DNA of 12,377 nucleotides from assembly GCA_945833895.1 (NCBI GenBank), contig CAMAGQ010000040.1, positions 1 to 12,377 of the forward strand. Direction: 5' to 3'. The notes below the pieces were generated by a model. It worked only from the letters and a program-made list of their open reading frames with translations, was not told the DNA's origin and searched no databases. The position numbers were made by a program, and so were the translations under genes. The stretch is from an uncultured bacterium. GTDB lineage: Bacteria > Cyanobacteriota > Vampirovibrionia > Gastranaerophilales > Gastranaerophilaceae. Shown here piece by piece: positions 6,925-12,377 of this stretch. Position 1 is the stretch's first letter, and every line of letters begins with the position of its first letter.

Positions 6925-8505
6925 ATGGCTGATTTGAATATAATTTCCGATTTAAAAAACCGTGGGTTAAAATGTTACGATAACGAGCAATACAAGGAGG
7001 CGGAGGAACTTTACAGAACCGCTTTATCAATGATGAAAACCGACGACCCTTATGATTTGGCGGATATTTATATTCGGCTGGCAAATACGTATTATAAACT
7101 CGCCGATTTTGACGGTTACATAAAATATTACGAAGAGTACCTGAAATTATTCCCTGAAGGTCAACTTGCAGTTTTTTCAAGACTTGCACACGCTTATTAC
7201 TTTATTGATACAAACAAAAGTATTGAATATCATAACCGAGGGCTTGACTGTCAGGTTAACGATTACGACGCGACCTGCAAGTTATTTGCAATGATTAAAT
7301 CTTCAAATTACTCTCAGGCGGAAGTAAAAACCGAGGCTGAATTTGAGATTAACAGACTGAAAACTTCTGTTTTTAATGACGTAATAAAATTCACTCATCT
7401 TGACAAAAAACACCCGAAAGACAAACTGAATATCGGATATTTATCGTCTGATTGCCGTTCGCATATTATGATGAATTATATTCTTCCTATTTGGGAAAAT
7501 CACGACACTTCAAGGTTTAATATCACGATTTATAACGGCTCGACAAAAAGCGATTCCACAACGGTAAGAATAAACAGTATTCCGAATTTTACAGTCGTAC
7601 AATGTGCCAATATGCAGATTTCTGAGTTGGCTGAGAAAATCTATGACGATAAGATTGATATTTTGGTTGACCTGAGCGGCTATACACATTTAAAATCAAT
7701 GGTTCATTTATATAAGCCTGCTCCGATTATAATTTCTTACTTAGGATATTTGAACACTTTAGGAATGAGTGAAGTTGATTATATTTTAGCGACAAAGACG
7801 GCAATTCCTGAAAATTGTGCGAACTTATACGTAGAAAAACCGTTGTACCTTGACTACGGATATCACATATTTAAACCAAGCGACAATTTGCCTGAAATTA
7901 CGGATTGTCCTTACAAAACCAACGGATATATTACGTTTGGAAGTTTCAACTGTACGTCAAAATTCAGCCCTGCAATACTATATTTATGGGCTAAAATACT
8001 GGAACTTGTTCCTGACTCTAAATTATTGATTTACAGAACAAAAATGACAAAACATGTTATCAAACGGTTGCAGAAAAAATTTACAGAATTGGGAATTAAT
8101 TCAAACAGAATTATTTATAAATCAACCCCATATACACCGCATTTCCTTGCTTACAATGAGGCGGATATTGCACTTGATACTTACCCGTTTTCGGGAATGT
8201 CAATTTGTATTGAAAACGAATTAATGGGAGTTCCTGTTATTACACTTGCGGGTGAAGGGTTGCAGTCAAGAGGAGCATCTTCGGTTAACAGTGCAGCAGG
8301 ATTAGATGAATTTAACGCAAATTGCGGAGAAGATTATATTACTAACGCGGTTAATCTTGCTAAAGATAAAGAAAAACTCAAAAGTTTAAGATTTTCATTA
8401 CGTGACAAAATTTTAAATTCACAAATTTGTACTCAGTACGAAATCTTCACAAGAAATCTGGAGGATAAGTATTTTGAGGTTTGGGACACGTTTATCAATT
8501 CTTAA
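6925..8505 (+). CDS. TPR protein with SPINDLY/O-GlcNAc-transferase-like glycosyltransferase domain (GT41-like)
   Basis: Predicted cytoplasmic protein of 526 residues with no signal or membrane segment. The N-terminus (about 7-120) has three TPR-like helical hairpins, such as NRGLKCYDNEQYKEAEELY at 12-30. From about 165 it matches the OGT/SPINDLY catalytic region: KLNIGYLSSDCRSH (167-180, with the active-site-type His at 180), DILVDLSGYT (245-254), PAPIIISYLGYLNTLGMSEVDYI (266-288), ITFGSFNCTSKFSP (336-349, sugar-nucleotide Lys at 346), ALDTYPFSGMS (416-426) and GVPVITLAG (435-443). The family moves GlcNAc or fucose from a nucleotide sugar to Ser/Thr of proteins. Oddly, the usual Thr-rich nucleotide-contact loop (HTT or GTT in relatives) reads GMSI here, so donor specificity may differ. 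It has fewer TPRs than eukaryotic OGT, as is usual in bacteria. It is followed after 54 bases by tyrS with no terminator between. Acceptor unknown; a cell-surface or secreted protein is possible. Confidence 0.9.
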   Translation: MADLNIISDLKNRGLKCYDNEQYKEAEELYRTALSMMKTDDPYDLADIYIRLANTYYKLADFDGYIKYYEEYLKLFPEGQLAVFSRLAHAYYFIDTNKSIEYHNRGLDCQVNDYDATCKLFAMIKSSNYSQAEVKTEAEFEINRLKTSVFNDVIKFTHLDKKHPKDKLNIGYLSSDCRSHIMMNYILPIWENHDTSRFNITIYNGSTKSDSTTVRINSIPNFTVVQCANMQISELAEKIYDDKIDILVDLSGYTHLKSMVHLYKPAPIIISYLGYLNTLGMSEVDYILATKTAIPENCANLYVEKPLYLDYGYHIFKPSDNLPEITDCPYKTNGYITFGSFNCTSKFSPAILYLWAKILELVPDSKLLIYRTKMTKHVIKRLQKKFTELGINSNRIIYKSTPYTPHFLAYNEADIALDTYPFSGMSICIENELMGVPVITLAGEGLQSRGASSVNSAAGLDEFNANCGEDYITNAVNLAKDKEKLKSLRFSLRDKILNSQICTQYEIFTRNLEDKYFEVWDTFINS

Positions 8506-8518
8506 ACCAAAAATTTTA

Positions 8519-8527
8519 TGATAGAAT
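8519..8527 (+). promoter_or_regulatory. Candidate extended -10 promoter in front of tyrS
   Basis: TGaTAGAAT at 8519-8527 forms an extended -10 with a poor -35 (TTCTTA, 8499-8504, 17-base spacer). It would give tyrS its own start near 8534 as well as possible read-through from the glycosyltransferase gene. No T-box leader is visible: the gap is only 54 bases. Confidence 0.4.
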
Positions 8528-8559
8528 TATGAAAGATTTGAAATACCAAGGAGAAAATA

Positions 8560-9780
8560 ATGAATATATTTGAAGAATTGCAGGCACGAGGACTAATTGC
8601 ACAGGTAACAGACGAAAAAGAAATCAAGGATTTGATAAATAACGGCGGTGCAAGATTTTATATAGGATTTGACCCGACTGCGGATTCTTTGCACGTAGGA
8701 CATTTTATGGCACTTTGCCTGATGAAAAGATTACAGATGGCAGGCAATAAACCCGTCGTATTGATTGGCGGCGGAACTGCTTATGTCGGCGACCCGTCAG
8801 GAAGAACTGATATGCGTTCTATGATGACACCTGAAACTATTAAACATAACAGTGAATGTTTCAAAAAACAAATGGAAAAATTCATTACATTCGGTGACGA
8901 TGCGGCTATTATGGTTAATAACGCAGACTGGCTGCTTGGACTTAATTATATAGATGTCTTGAGAGATGTCGGGGCTTGTTTTTCGGTAAACAATATGTTG
9001 AGGGCTGAATGTTACAAGCAAAGAATGGAAAAGGGCTTAAGTTTTCTTGAATTTAACTATATGATTATGCAGGCTTATGATTTTTATCATCTCCATAACA
9101 AATACGGCTGTAATATGCAGTTTGGCGGTGACGACCAGTGGAGTAACATGCTTGCAGGCTCTGAACTTATAAGAAAGAAAACAGGCGAAGATGCTTATTC
9201 AATGACAATTACACTGCTAATGAACAGCGAAGGCAAAAAAATGGGTAAAACCGCAAAAGGTGCAGTATGGCTTGACCCTAACAAGACTTCTCCGTTTGAA
9301 TTTTATCAATATTGGAGAAACGTTGATGATGCCGACGTTATGAAGTGCTTGAAAATGCTTACGTTTATTCCGCTTGAAGAAATTGAGCAAATGGAACACT
9401 GGGAAGATTCACGAATAAACGAAAAGAAAGAAATTCTTGCATTTGAACTTACCTCACTTGTTCACGGTGAACAGGAAGCACAAAAAGCAAAAGACTCTGC
9501 AAAAGCCCTATTTGGCGGCTGCGGTGACAGCGAAAATATGCCTACAACCCAACTGGAAGCAGCAGATTTTAATGAAGGAAAAATAAATATTACAGCCATT
9601 GTTGTAAAATGTAAATTTGCGGCAAGTAAAGGGGAAGCCAAACGACTTATCCAACAGGGCGGAATCAGCGTGAATGATAATGTCGTTTCAGCACTTGATA
9701 CAGCATACTCAATTGAGGAAGTGAAAGAAGGCTTGAAAATCCGCAAAGGCAAAAAACATTTCCATAAAATCACCTTCTAG
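8560..9780 (+). CDS. tyrS: Tyrosyl-tRNA synthetase (TyrS1 type)
   Basis: Charges tRNA-Tyr with tyrosine in the cytoplasm using ATP. The 406-residue length is typical for the bacterial class I enzyme. The nucleotide-binding signature HVGH is at 45-48, the family hallmark GGGTAYVGDPSGRTDMR at 70-86, and the tyrosine and tRNA-core segment LEFNYMIMQAYD at 163-174. QFGGDDQWSN is at 187-196. The KMSKS-equivalent loop reads KMGKT at 227-231, as expected for the TyrS1 group (KFGKT in Bacillus and E. coli). The C-terminal S4 RNA-binding domain spans about 344-405, with KGEAKRLIQQGGISVN at 357-372. AAGGAG (8548-8553), 6 bases before the ATG, fixes the start. It ends in TAG, directly joined to the G-rich dispersed repeat. 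No T-box or terminator is visible around it. Confidence 0.98.
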   Translation: MNIFEELQARGLIAQVTDEKEIKDLINNGGARFYIGFDPTADSLHVGHFMALCLMKRLQMAGNKPVVLIGGGTAYVGDPSGRTDMRSMMTPETIKHNSECFKKQMEKFITFGDDAAIMVNNADWLLGLNYIDVLRDVGACFSVNNMLRAECYKQRMEKGLSFLEFNYMIMQAYDFYHLHNKYGCNMQFGGDDQWSNMLAGSELIRKKTGEDAYSMTITLLMNSEGKKMGKTAKGAVWLDPNKTSPFEFYQYWRNVDDADVMKCLKMLTFIPLEEIEQMEHWEDSRINEKKEILAFELTSLVHGEQEAQKAKDSAKALFGGCGDSENMPTTQLEAADFNEGKINITAIVVKCKFAASKGEAKRLIQQGGISVNDNVVSALDTAYSIEEVKEGLKIRKGKKHFHKITF

Positions 9781-9785
9781 GGATT

Positions 9786-9800
9786 AGGGGTAAATATATG
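9786..9800 (+). repeat. G-rich dispersed repeat, copy 2
   Basis: AGGGGTAAATATATG, identical to 6627-6641, begins 5 bases after the tyrS TAG. The TAGGG at the stop codon itself resembles the repeat start, as it does at the terC-like stop. Confidence 0.7.
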
Positions 9801-9837
9801 GGTGAACTTAAGCATCTTGTAAAACTTCCATAATTTT

Positions 9838-9850
9838 GAGCAGGGGTAAA
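9838..9850 (+). repeat. G-rich dispersed repeat, copy 3 (partial)
   Basis: GAGCAGGGGTAAA is identical to 6623-6635. It then diverges (GGTATAG instead of TATATG). Confidence 0.6.
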
Positions 9851-9865
9851 GGTATAGCAATTATT

Positions 9866-9929
9866 GTCTTTCTTAACTTGTTTCAGCATCTTGTTCCCTG
9901 GCAAAATTTGTCAAGGAGTCTTCGCAACT
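9866..9929 (+). repeat. Diverged second copy of the GTCAT-ended intergenic element
   Basis: Read on the plus strand this matches the reverse complement of about 6714-6776 at roughly 70 percent by eye. Shared blocks include TTTCAGxATCTTGT, ATTTGTxAxGG and TCTTCGCA, with about one single-base indel. Its outer GTCATTCTGAGC end is missing and is replaced by the C-rich repeat, so this copy is truncated or chimaeric. Confidence 0.6.
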
Positions 9930-9931
9930 CA

Positions 9932-9989
9932 AACCCTCTCCCGAATTTCTAAATTCACTACCGTTCATTAAGAAATTCAACCCTCTCCC
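9932..9989. repeat. 36-base segment with inverted ends flanked by an 11-base direct repeat
   Basis: AACCCTCTCCC occurs at 9932-9942 and again at 9979-9989. Between them, GAATTTCT (9943-9950) and AGAAATTC (9971-9978) are perfect 8-bp inverted ends around a 20-base middle. The arrangement resembles a tiny insertion with a target duplication, but a hairpin-type repeat array is equally possible. Confidence 0.6.
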
Positions 9990-10004
9990 TTTACGGGCGA
10001 GGGT
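9980..10004. repeat. GC-rich hairpin
   Basis: ACCCTCTCCC and GGGCGAGGGT pair with one mismatch around a TTTAC loop. No T-run follows on the plus strand, so it is not a standard terminator there. It could stop or stabilise transcripts leaving tyrS. Confidence 0.65.
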
Positions 10005-10017
10005 ATTTGTCCATAGT

Positions 10018-10050
10018 CCCCTCCCCTTGAGGGAGGGGTAGGGGTGGGGT
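10018..10050. repeat. Perfect GC-rich hairpin with G-rich tail
   Basis: CCCCTCCC (10018-10025) and GGGAGGGG (10031-10038) form a perfect 8-bp stem with a CTTGA loop. AGGGGTGGGGT follows to 10050. This is the commonest recognisable part of the C/G-rich repeat. Runs of four G could also form a G-quadruplex (inference). Confidence 0.7.
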
Positions 10051-10160
10051 CTAATTGCTTTTACCATTGTGTATCAATACAAGCCTTGTTAGGAATCCTT
10101 CGGGCATTAAAAGTTTTCACCCTCTGAATGAGTTTCCTCCCCAAAACAACGCTGTCAGGG

Positions 10161-10189
10161 TTTACTTTTTATGCCACATATTGTATAAT
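10161..10189 (+). promoter_or_regulatory. Sigma70-type promoter of the adhesin gene
   Basis: TTTACT (10161-10166), a 17-base spacer and a perfect TATAAT (10184-10189). The expected start near 10196 gives a leader of about 31 bases. It contains GGAAAG (10211-10216), 10 bases from the ATG, a weak and slightly distant ribosome binding site. Confidence 0.65.
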
Positions 10190-10226
10190 TAATATAGGAA
10201 TATTCTTAATGGAAAGTTGATAGCGT

Positions 10227-12377
10227 ATGAATTTTAATAAATTATCCGCACTTGGGGCAGCATTAATATTACAACTTATTACCGTAAATGCTCAAGCTTC
10301 TGAAATTTCAGGTGTTGGTTCAATACAGACAGGCGGCTCTAATAACATCTACAATATTAAGCCTGACAAAATAAACAACTCTGGTTTCGGATTTAAGCAA
10401 TACGATAAGTTTGAATTATCAAACGGTGATGTTGCAAATTTCATAATGACGGATCTTTCAAAATTCGTAAACCTTGTGGACTCAAAAGTCAGCATCAACG
10501 GGCTTGTTAACACCGTCAATTCTGACATGTCAAAATCTAACAGCGGGTTGGTTTTTATATCACCTGAAGGTTTTGTTGTCGGCTCAACCGGTGTTCTGAA
10601 TGTCGGCTCGTTGTCTGTTTACACACCGGATTCAACATCATATCAAAAATATTCCTCAGATTTAAAGAATTCTATTGCGGATAATACAGAATTTCTGCCG
10701 GAAACAGGTGCATTAACTTACGGAAAGGGTGTTATCACAATAGACGGAAGTCTTATCACAAACGGTGATATCAACCTTAATTCAAATACTATAAATATAA
10801 CCAAAGACGCTCACGTCGTAAGCGGTATTAATACTGATAAAACCTTCATAACCAAAAATCCTAACGACGAAACGCTGACTTATACAAAGCCAGAAGATAT
10901 TTTTTATTCACTTGTTAACACAAGCCAAATGTCAACGGAGGCTTCAAATATTAATCTTTCAACTAACGGCGGGGATATTAACATCGGCGGATTGGTTGAG
11001 TCCAGAAACGGCGATATTAATATCGACATAAAAGACGGAAATCTTGTCAATGCAGGTTCTACAGACATTTTACTTTCCGCGGGCAACAATTTGAATATCT
11101 CAGTAACCGGTAAAAACGCAGGCAACGTCGGCGAAATTCCTGTTAACACTTCAAACTCATCTGATGTTGCAACAAGAGATTTTTCAAAATCGATAAACGT
11201 CAAAGTCGGCGGTGATGTTAATATCAACGCTGAAAACTCCGTAAATTTGACAAGTATTGATAACGATTTAGTGATTAATCAAATAAATGCGGGCGATGTT
11301 GTTTATCTCACTGTCGATAAGACTAACGCTTTCACGGGCGAAACTGCTCCTGGGATTTACAGCAGCAAAAACCACAAGGCAGGAACACCGAATGTTACGG
11401 CAGGCGGAACTTTGTCCATAATGTCTGCGGGAAATGTCGGAAGCAAAGATAACGGCGGAAGGTTTACGTTGAGTTCAACTTCTGAGTCTCAAAAATTTAA
11501 CACAGAAAGTTGGAATACCGATAAGTTTAATTACGCTCCAAACTTAACTGATGCAGGGATTGAAGTTATATCAAACCAAGGCGACATCTATATTCAAAAC
11601 ACAGATAAATCGTCAAATGTTAAAAATCTCACAGCAAAAGACGGAAGTGTCGATGCTCAATTTGCAGGAAAAACTTATATTAACAACGTTTCCGCAACTC
11701 AAAATGTTAATGTATTAACTCAGGGTGATGTTTTGTATGTAAACAATCTTGATATTACAAACCCTGTTGACAGTATCTTAACGCTTGATGAAACGGGTTC
11801 AAAAGAAGTCCATTTTACAGCACTCGGACTTGGTGATGATACCGCGGACTCTTCTGATTCAATTATAATTCTGAAAAACGGCAAAGTTCAAGGAACAACA
11901 CCTGTTAATATTGAATTTATGGGGGATAACATTTACGCAGACGGGAAATACGCTAACTTAGGCAAAAATAGCGTTGGCAGCACAGAAACGTTAACAGTTG
12001 ACGGCAATACTTCTGCAATCTCAGCCCAAGACGGCTCAATCAACGTTACATACAGTACTGTCACGGAAGATGCGGTTAACAGCATTGATAATCCTGCAGG
12101 TATTAATTCAGAAGACTCAAACGCTAAAGCAGTAGTGGCAGATGACGACATCGATTTTGGCGATACTGATACTGATAATGATAACGATGATATCGGTAAT
12201 ATCGGTGATGGAGATACTGACGACGACGGAGAAATAGAACCTCCAATCACAAGTGATAGCGACGATGATAACGATTCTGGGAACAACGAACCGTCAATTG
12301 GTGATACAGATGATGATTCAGGCGATGATATCGGCGATATCGGCAGTGGCGATACGGATGATGATGTAGAACCGCCT
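10227..12377 (+). CDS. Large secreted filamentous adhesin (LktA / filamentous-haemagglutinin type), 3' end cut by window edge
   Basis: The frame is open for 717 codons to the window edge. Residues 1-24 are a signal peptide (cleavage after NAQA). Residues about 41-133 resemble the two-partner-secretion domain of filamentous haemagglutinins: GFKQYDKFELSNGDVANF (55-72), then a SKVSINGLVNTV block (86-97), SGLVFISPEGFVVGSTGVLNVGSLSV split over 106-131. Residues about 165-630 are Asn/Gly/Ser-rich with recurring GDINI, GDVNI and NLNIS steps typical of a right-handed beta-helix shaft. From residue 639 the sequence becomes extremely Asp-rich with Glu-Pro-Pro breaks and a repeat of 46 residues. The product should cross the outer membrane and act at the surface in adhesion. 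This implies a TpsB-like transporter, which is not in the window. The best-matching name I know is the 'leukotoxin LktA family filamentous adhesin' group; toxicity should not be assumed. The gene is preceded by a repeat-rich gap. Confidence 0.87.
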   Translation, partial: MNFNKLSALGAALILQLITVNAQASEISGVGSIQTGGSNNIYNIKPDKINNSGFGFKQYDKFELSNGDVANFIMTDLSKFVNLVDSKVSINGLVNTVNSDMSKSNSGLVFISPEGFVVGSTGVLNVGSLSVYTPDSTSYQKYSSDLKNSIADNTEFLPETGALTYGKGVITIDGSLITNGDINLNSNTINITKDAHVVSGINTDKTFITKNPNDETLTYTKPEDIFYSLVNTSQMSTEASNINLSTNGGDINIGGLVESRNGDINIDIKDGNLVNAGSTDILLSAGNNLNISVTGKNAGNVGEIPVNTSNSSDVATRDFSKSINVKVGGDVNINAENSVNLTSIDNDLVINQINAGDVVYLTVDKTNAFTGETAPGIYSSKNHKAGTPNVTAGGTLSIMSAGNVGSKDNGGRFTLSSTSESQKFNTESWNTDKFNYAPNLTDAGIEVISNQGDIYIQNTDKSSNVKNLTAKDGSVDAQFAGKTYINNVSATQNVNVLTQGDVLYVNNLDITNPVDSILTLDETGSKEVHFTALGLGDDTADSSDSIIILKNGKVQGTTPVNIEFMGDNIYADGKYANLGKNSVGSTETLTVDGNTSAISAQDGSINVTYSTVTEDAVNSIDNPAGINSEDSNAKAVVADDDIDFGDTDTDNDNDDIGNIGDGDTDDDGEIEPPITSDSDDDNDSGNNEPSIGDTDDDSGDDIGDIGSGDTDDDVEPP
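12141..12377 (+). repeat. Asp-rich coding tandem repeat with 138-base period
   Basis: From residue 639 of the adhesin the sequence is dominated by Asp codons. The block DDIGNIGDGDTDDD at 12186-12227 recurs as DDIGDIGSGDTDDD at 12324-12365 (12 of 14 residues identical), exactly 138 bases (46 codons) later, each followed by a Glu-Pro-Pro break. The array continues past the window. The DxDxDxxxD-like spacing may bind calcium (inference). Confidence 0.75.

Larger units (their letters stand above)
9781..10226. other. Intergenic gap of 446 bases built mostly of repeats
   Basis: No gene is supported. In order it holds G-rich repeat copies 2 and 3 (9786-9800, 9838-9850), a diverged copy of the palindromic element of the other gap (9866-9929), a direct/inverted composite repeat (9932-9989), two GC-rich hairpins (9980-10004, 10018-10038) with a G-rich tail to 10050, about 110 bases in which I see nothing definite, and the adhesin promoter (10161-10189). 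The C/G-rich part contrasts strongly with the AT-rich surroundings. Confidence 0.8.

Noticed and set aside
8506..8559. A T-box leader in front of tyrS
   Set aside because: Only 54 AT-rich bases separate the genes and no T-box consensus or antiterminator is present.
9873..10067. A 64-codon minus-strand open frame in the gap before the adhesin
   Set aside because: It is a translation of the C/G-rich hairpins and the dispersed repeat. It has no ribosome binding site, and such Pro/Arg/Gly-rich frames are typical spurious calls over this kind of repeat.
10085..10166. A terminator or attenuator just upstream of the adhesin promoter
   Set aside because: Only a weak ACCCT/AGGGT pairing over a long loop is visible, with no T-run directly after a stable stem.
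9781..10226. A CRISPR array or tRNA in the repeat-rich gap
   Set aside because: Repeats are not regularly spaced or uniform, there are no spacers of even length, and no cloverleaf could be drawn.
11933..12286. A 117-codon minus-strand Ser/Pro-rich open frame
   Set aside because: It is the antisense reading of the Asp-rich repeat of the adhesin (GAT/GAC read backwards as ATC/GTC and shifted to Ser codons).

Overview
The window looks like a chromosomal segment of an AT-rich, diderm (outer-membrane) gut-type bacterium. My best guess is an uncultured Gastranaerophilales/Vampirovibrionia ('Melainabacteria') lineage. This rests on the combination of a long filamentous adhesin of the LktA/filamentous-haemagglutinin type, a SPINDLY-like TPR glycosyltransferase, a three-zinc-module UvrA and dispersed GC-rich intergenic repeats in an AT-rich background. 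No rRNA or universal marker suitable for firm placement is present, so the lineage is inference. I see no phage, transposase, CRISPR array, tRNA or rRNA.

Layout. (1) Positions 1-1318 hold two minus-strand genes of unknown function. One runs off the left edge and encodes a Met/Pro-rich, glycine-zipper small protein with a His-Cys-His-Cys cluster. The other encodes a 219-residue helical, Asn-rich orphan with its own promoter, ribosome binding site and terminator. (2) Positions 1319-1450 form a divergent promoter region serving the orphan and uvrA. (3) uvrA (1451-4285) is followed by two overlooked exported proteins (4335-5006 and 5013-5429). These form a two-gene operon of apparent paralogues sharing a TxxVxxLxxFxxxNPP signature, closed by a strong terminator. 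(4) A TerC/DUF475-family membrane protein lies at 5570-6613. (5) A 311-base repeat-bearing gap is followed by a TPR/O-GlcNAc-transferase-like glycosyltransferase (6925-8505) and tyrS (8560-9780), which are close enough to be co-transcribed. (6) A 446-base gap (9781-10226) is packed with dispersed and palindromic repeats. (7) A large secreted adhesin begins at 10227 and runs off the right edge inside an Asp-rich tandem repeat.

How the genes fit together. There is no single pathway. uvrA and tyrS are housekeeping genes, embedded among envelope functions: the exported paralogue pair, the TerC-type transporter, the adhesin and possibly the glycosyltransferase. The most notable features are regulatory or structural. 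uvrA and the first exported gene have promoter -10 elements so close to their ATG that their mRNAs should be leaderless or nearly so, whereas the other genes carry Shine-Dalgarno sequences. The only two TAG stop codons in the window (terC-like and tyrS) both sit directly at copies of a G-rich intergenic repeat. A ~63-base repeat occurs in inverted orientation in the two large gaps. I found no convincing new multi-gene system; the paralogue pair is the best candidate for uncharacterised biology.
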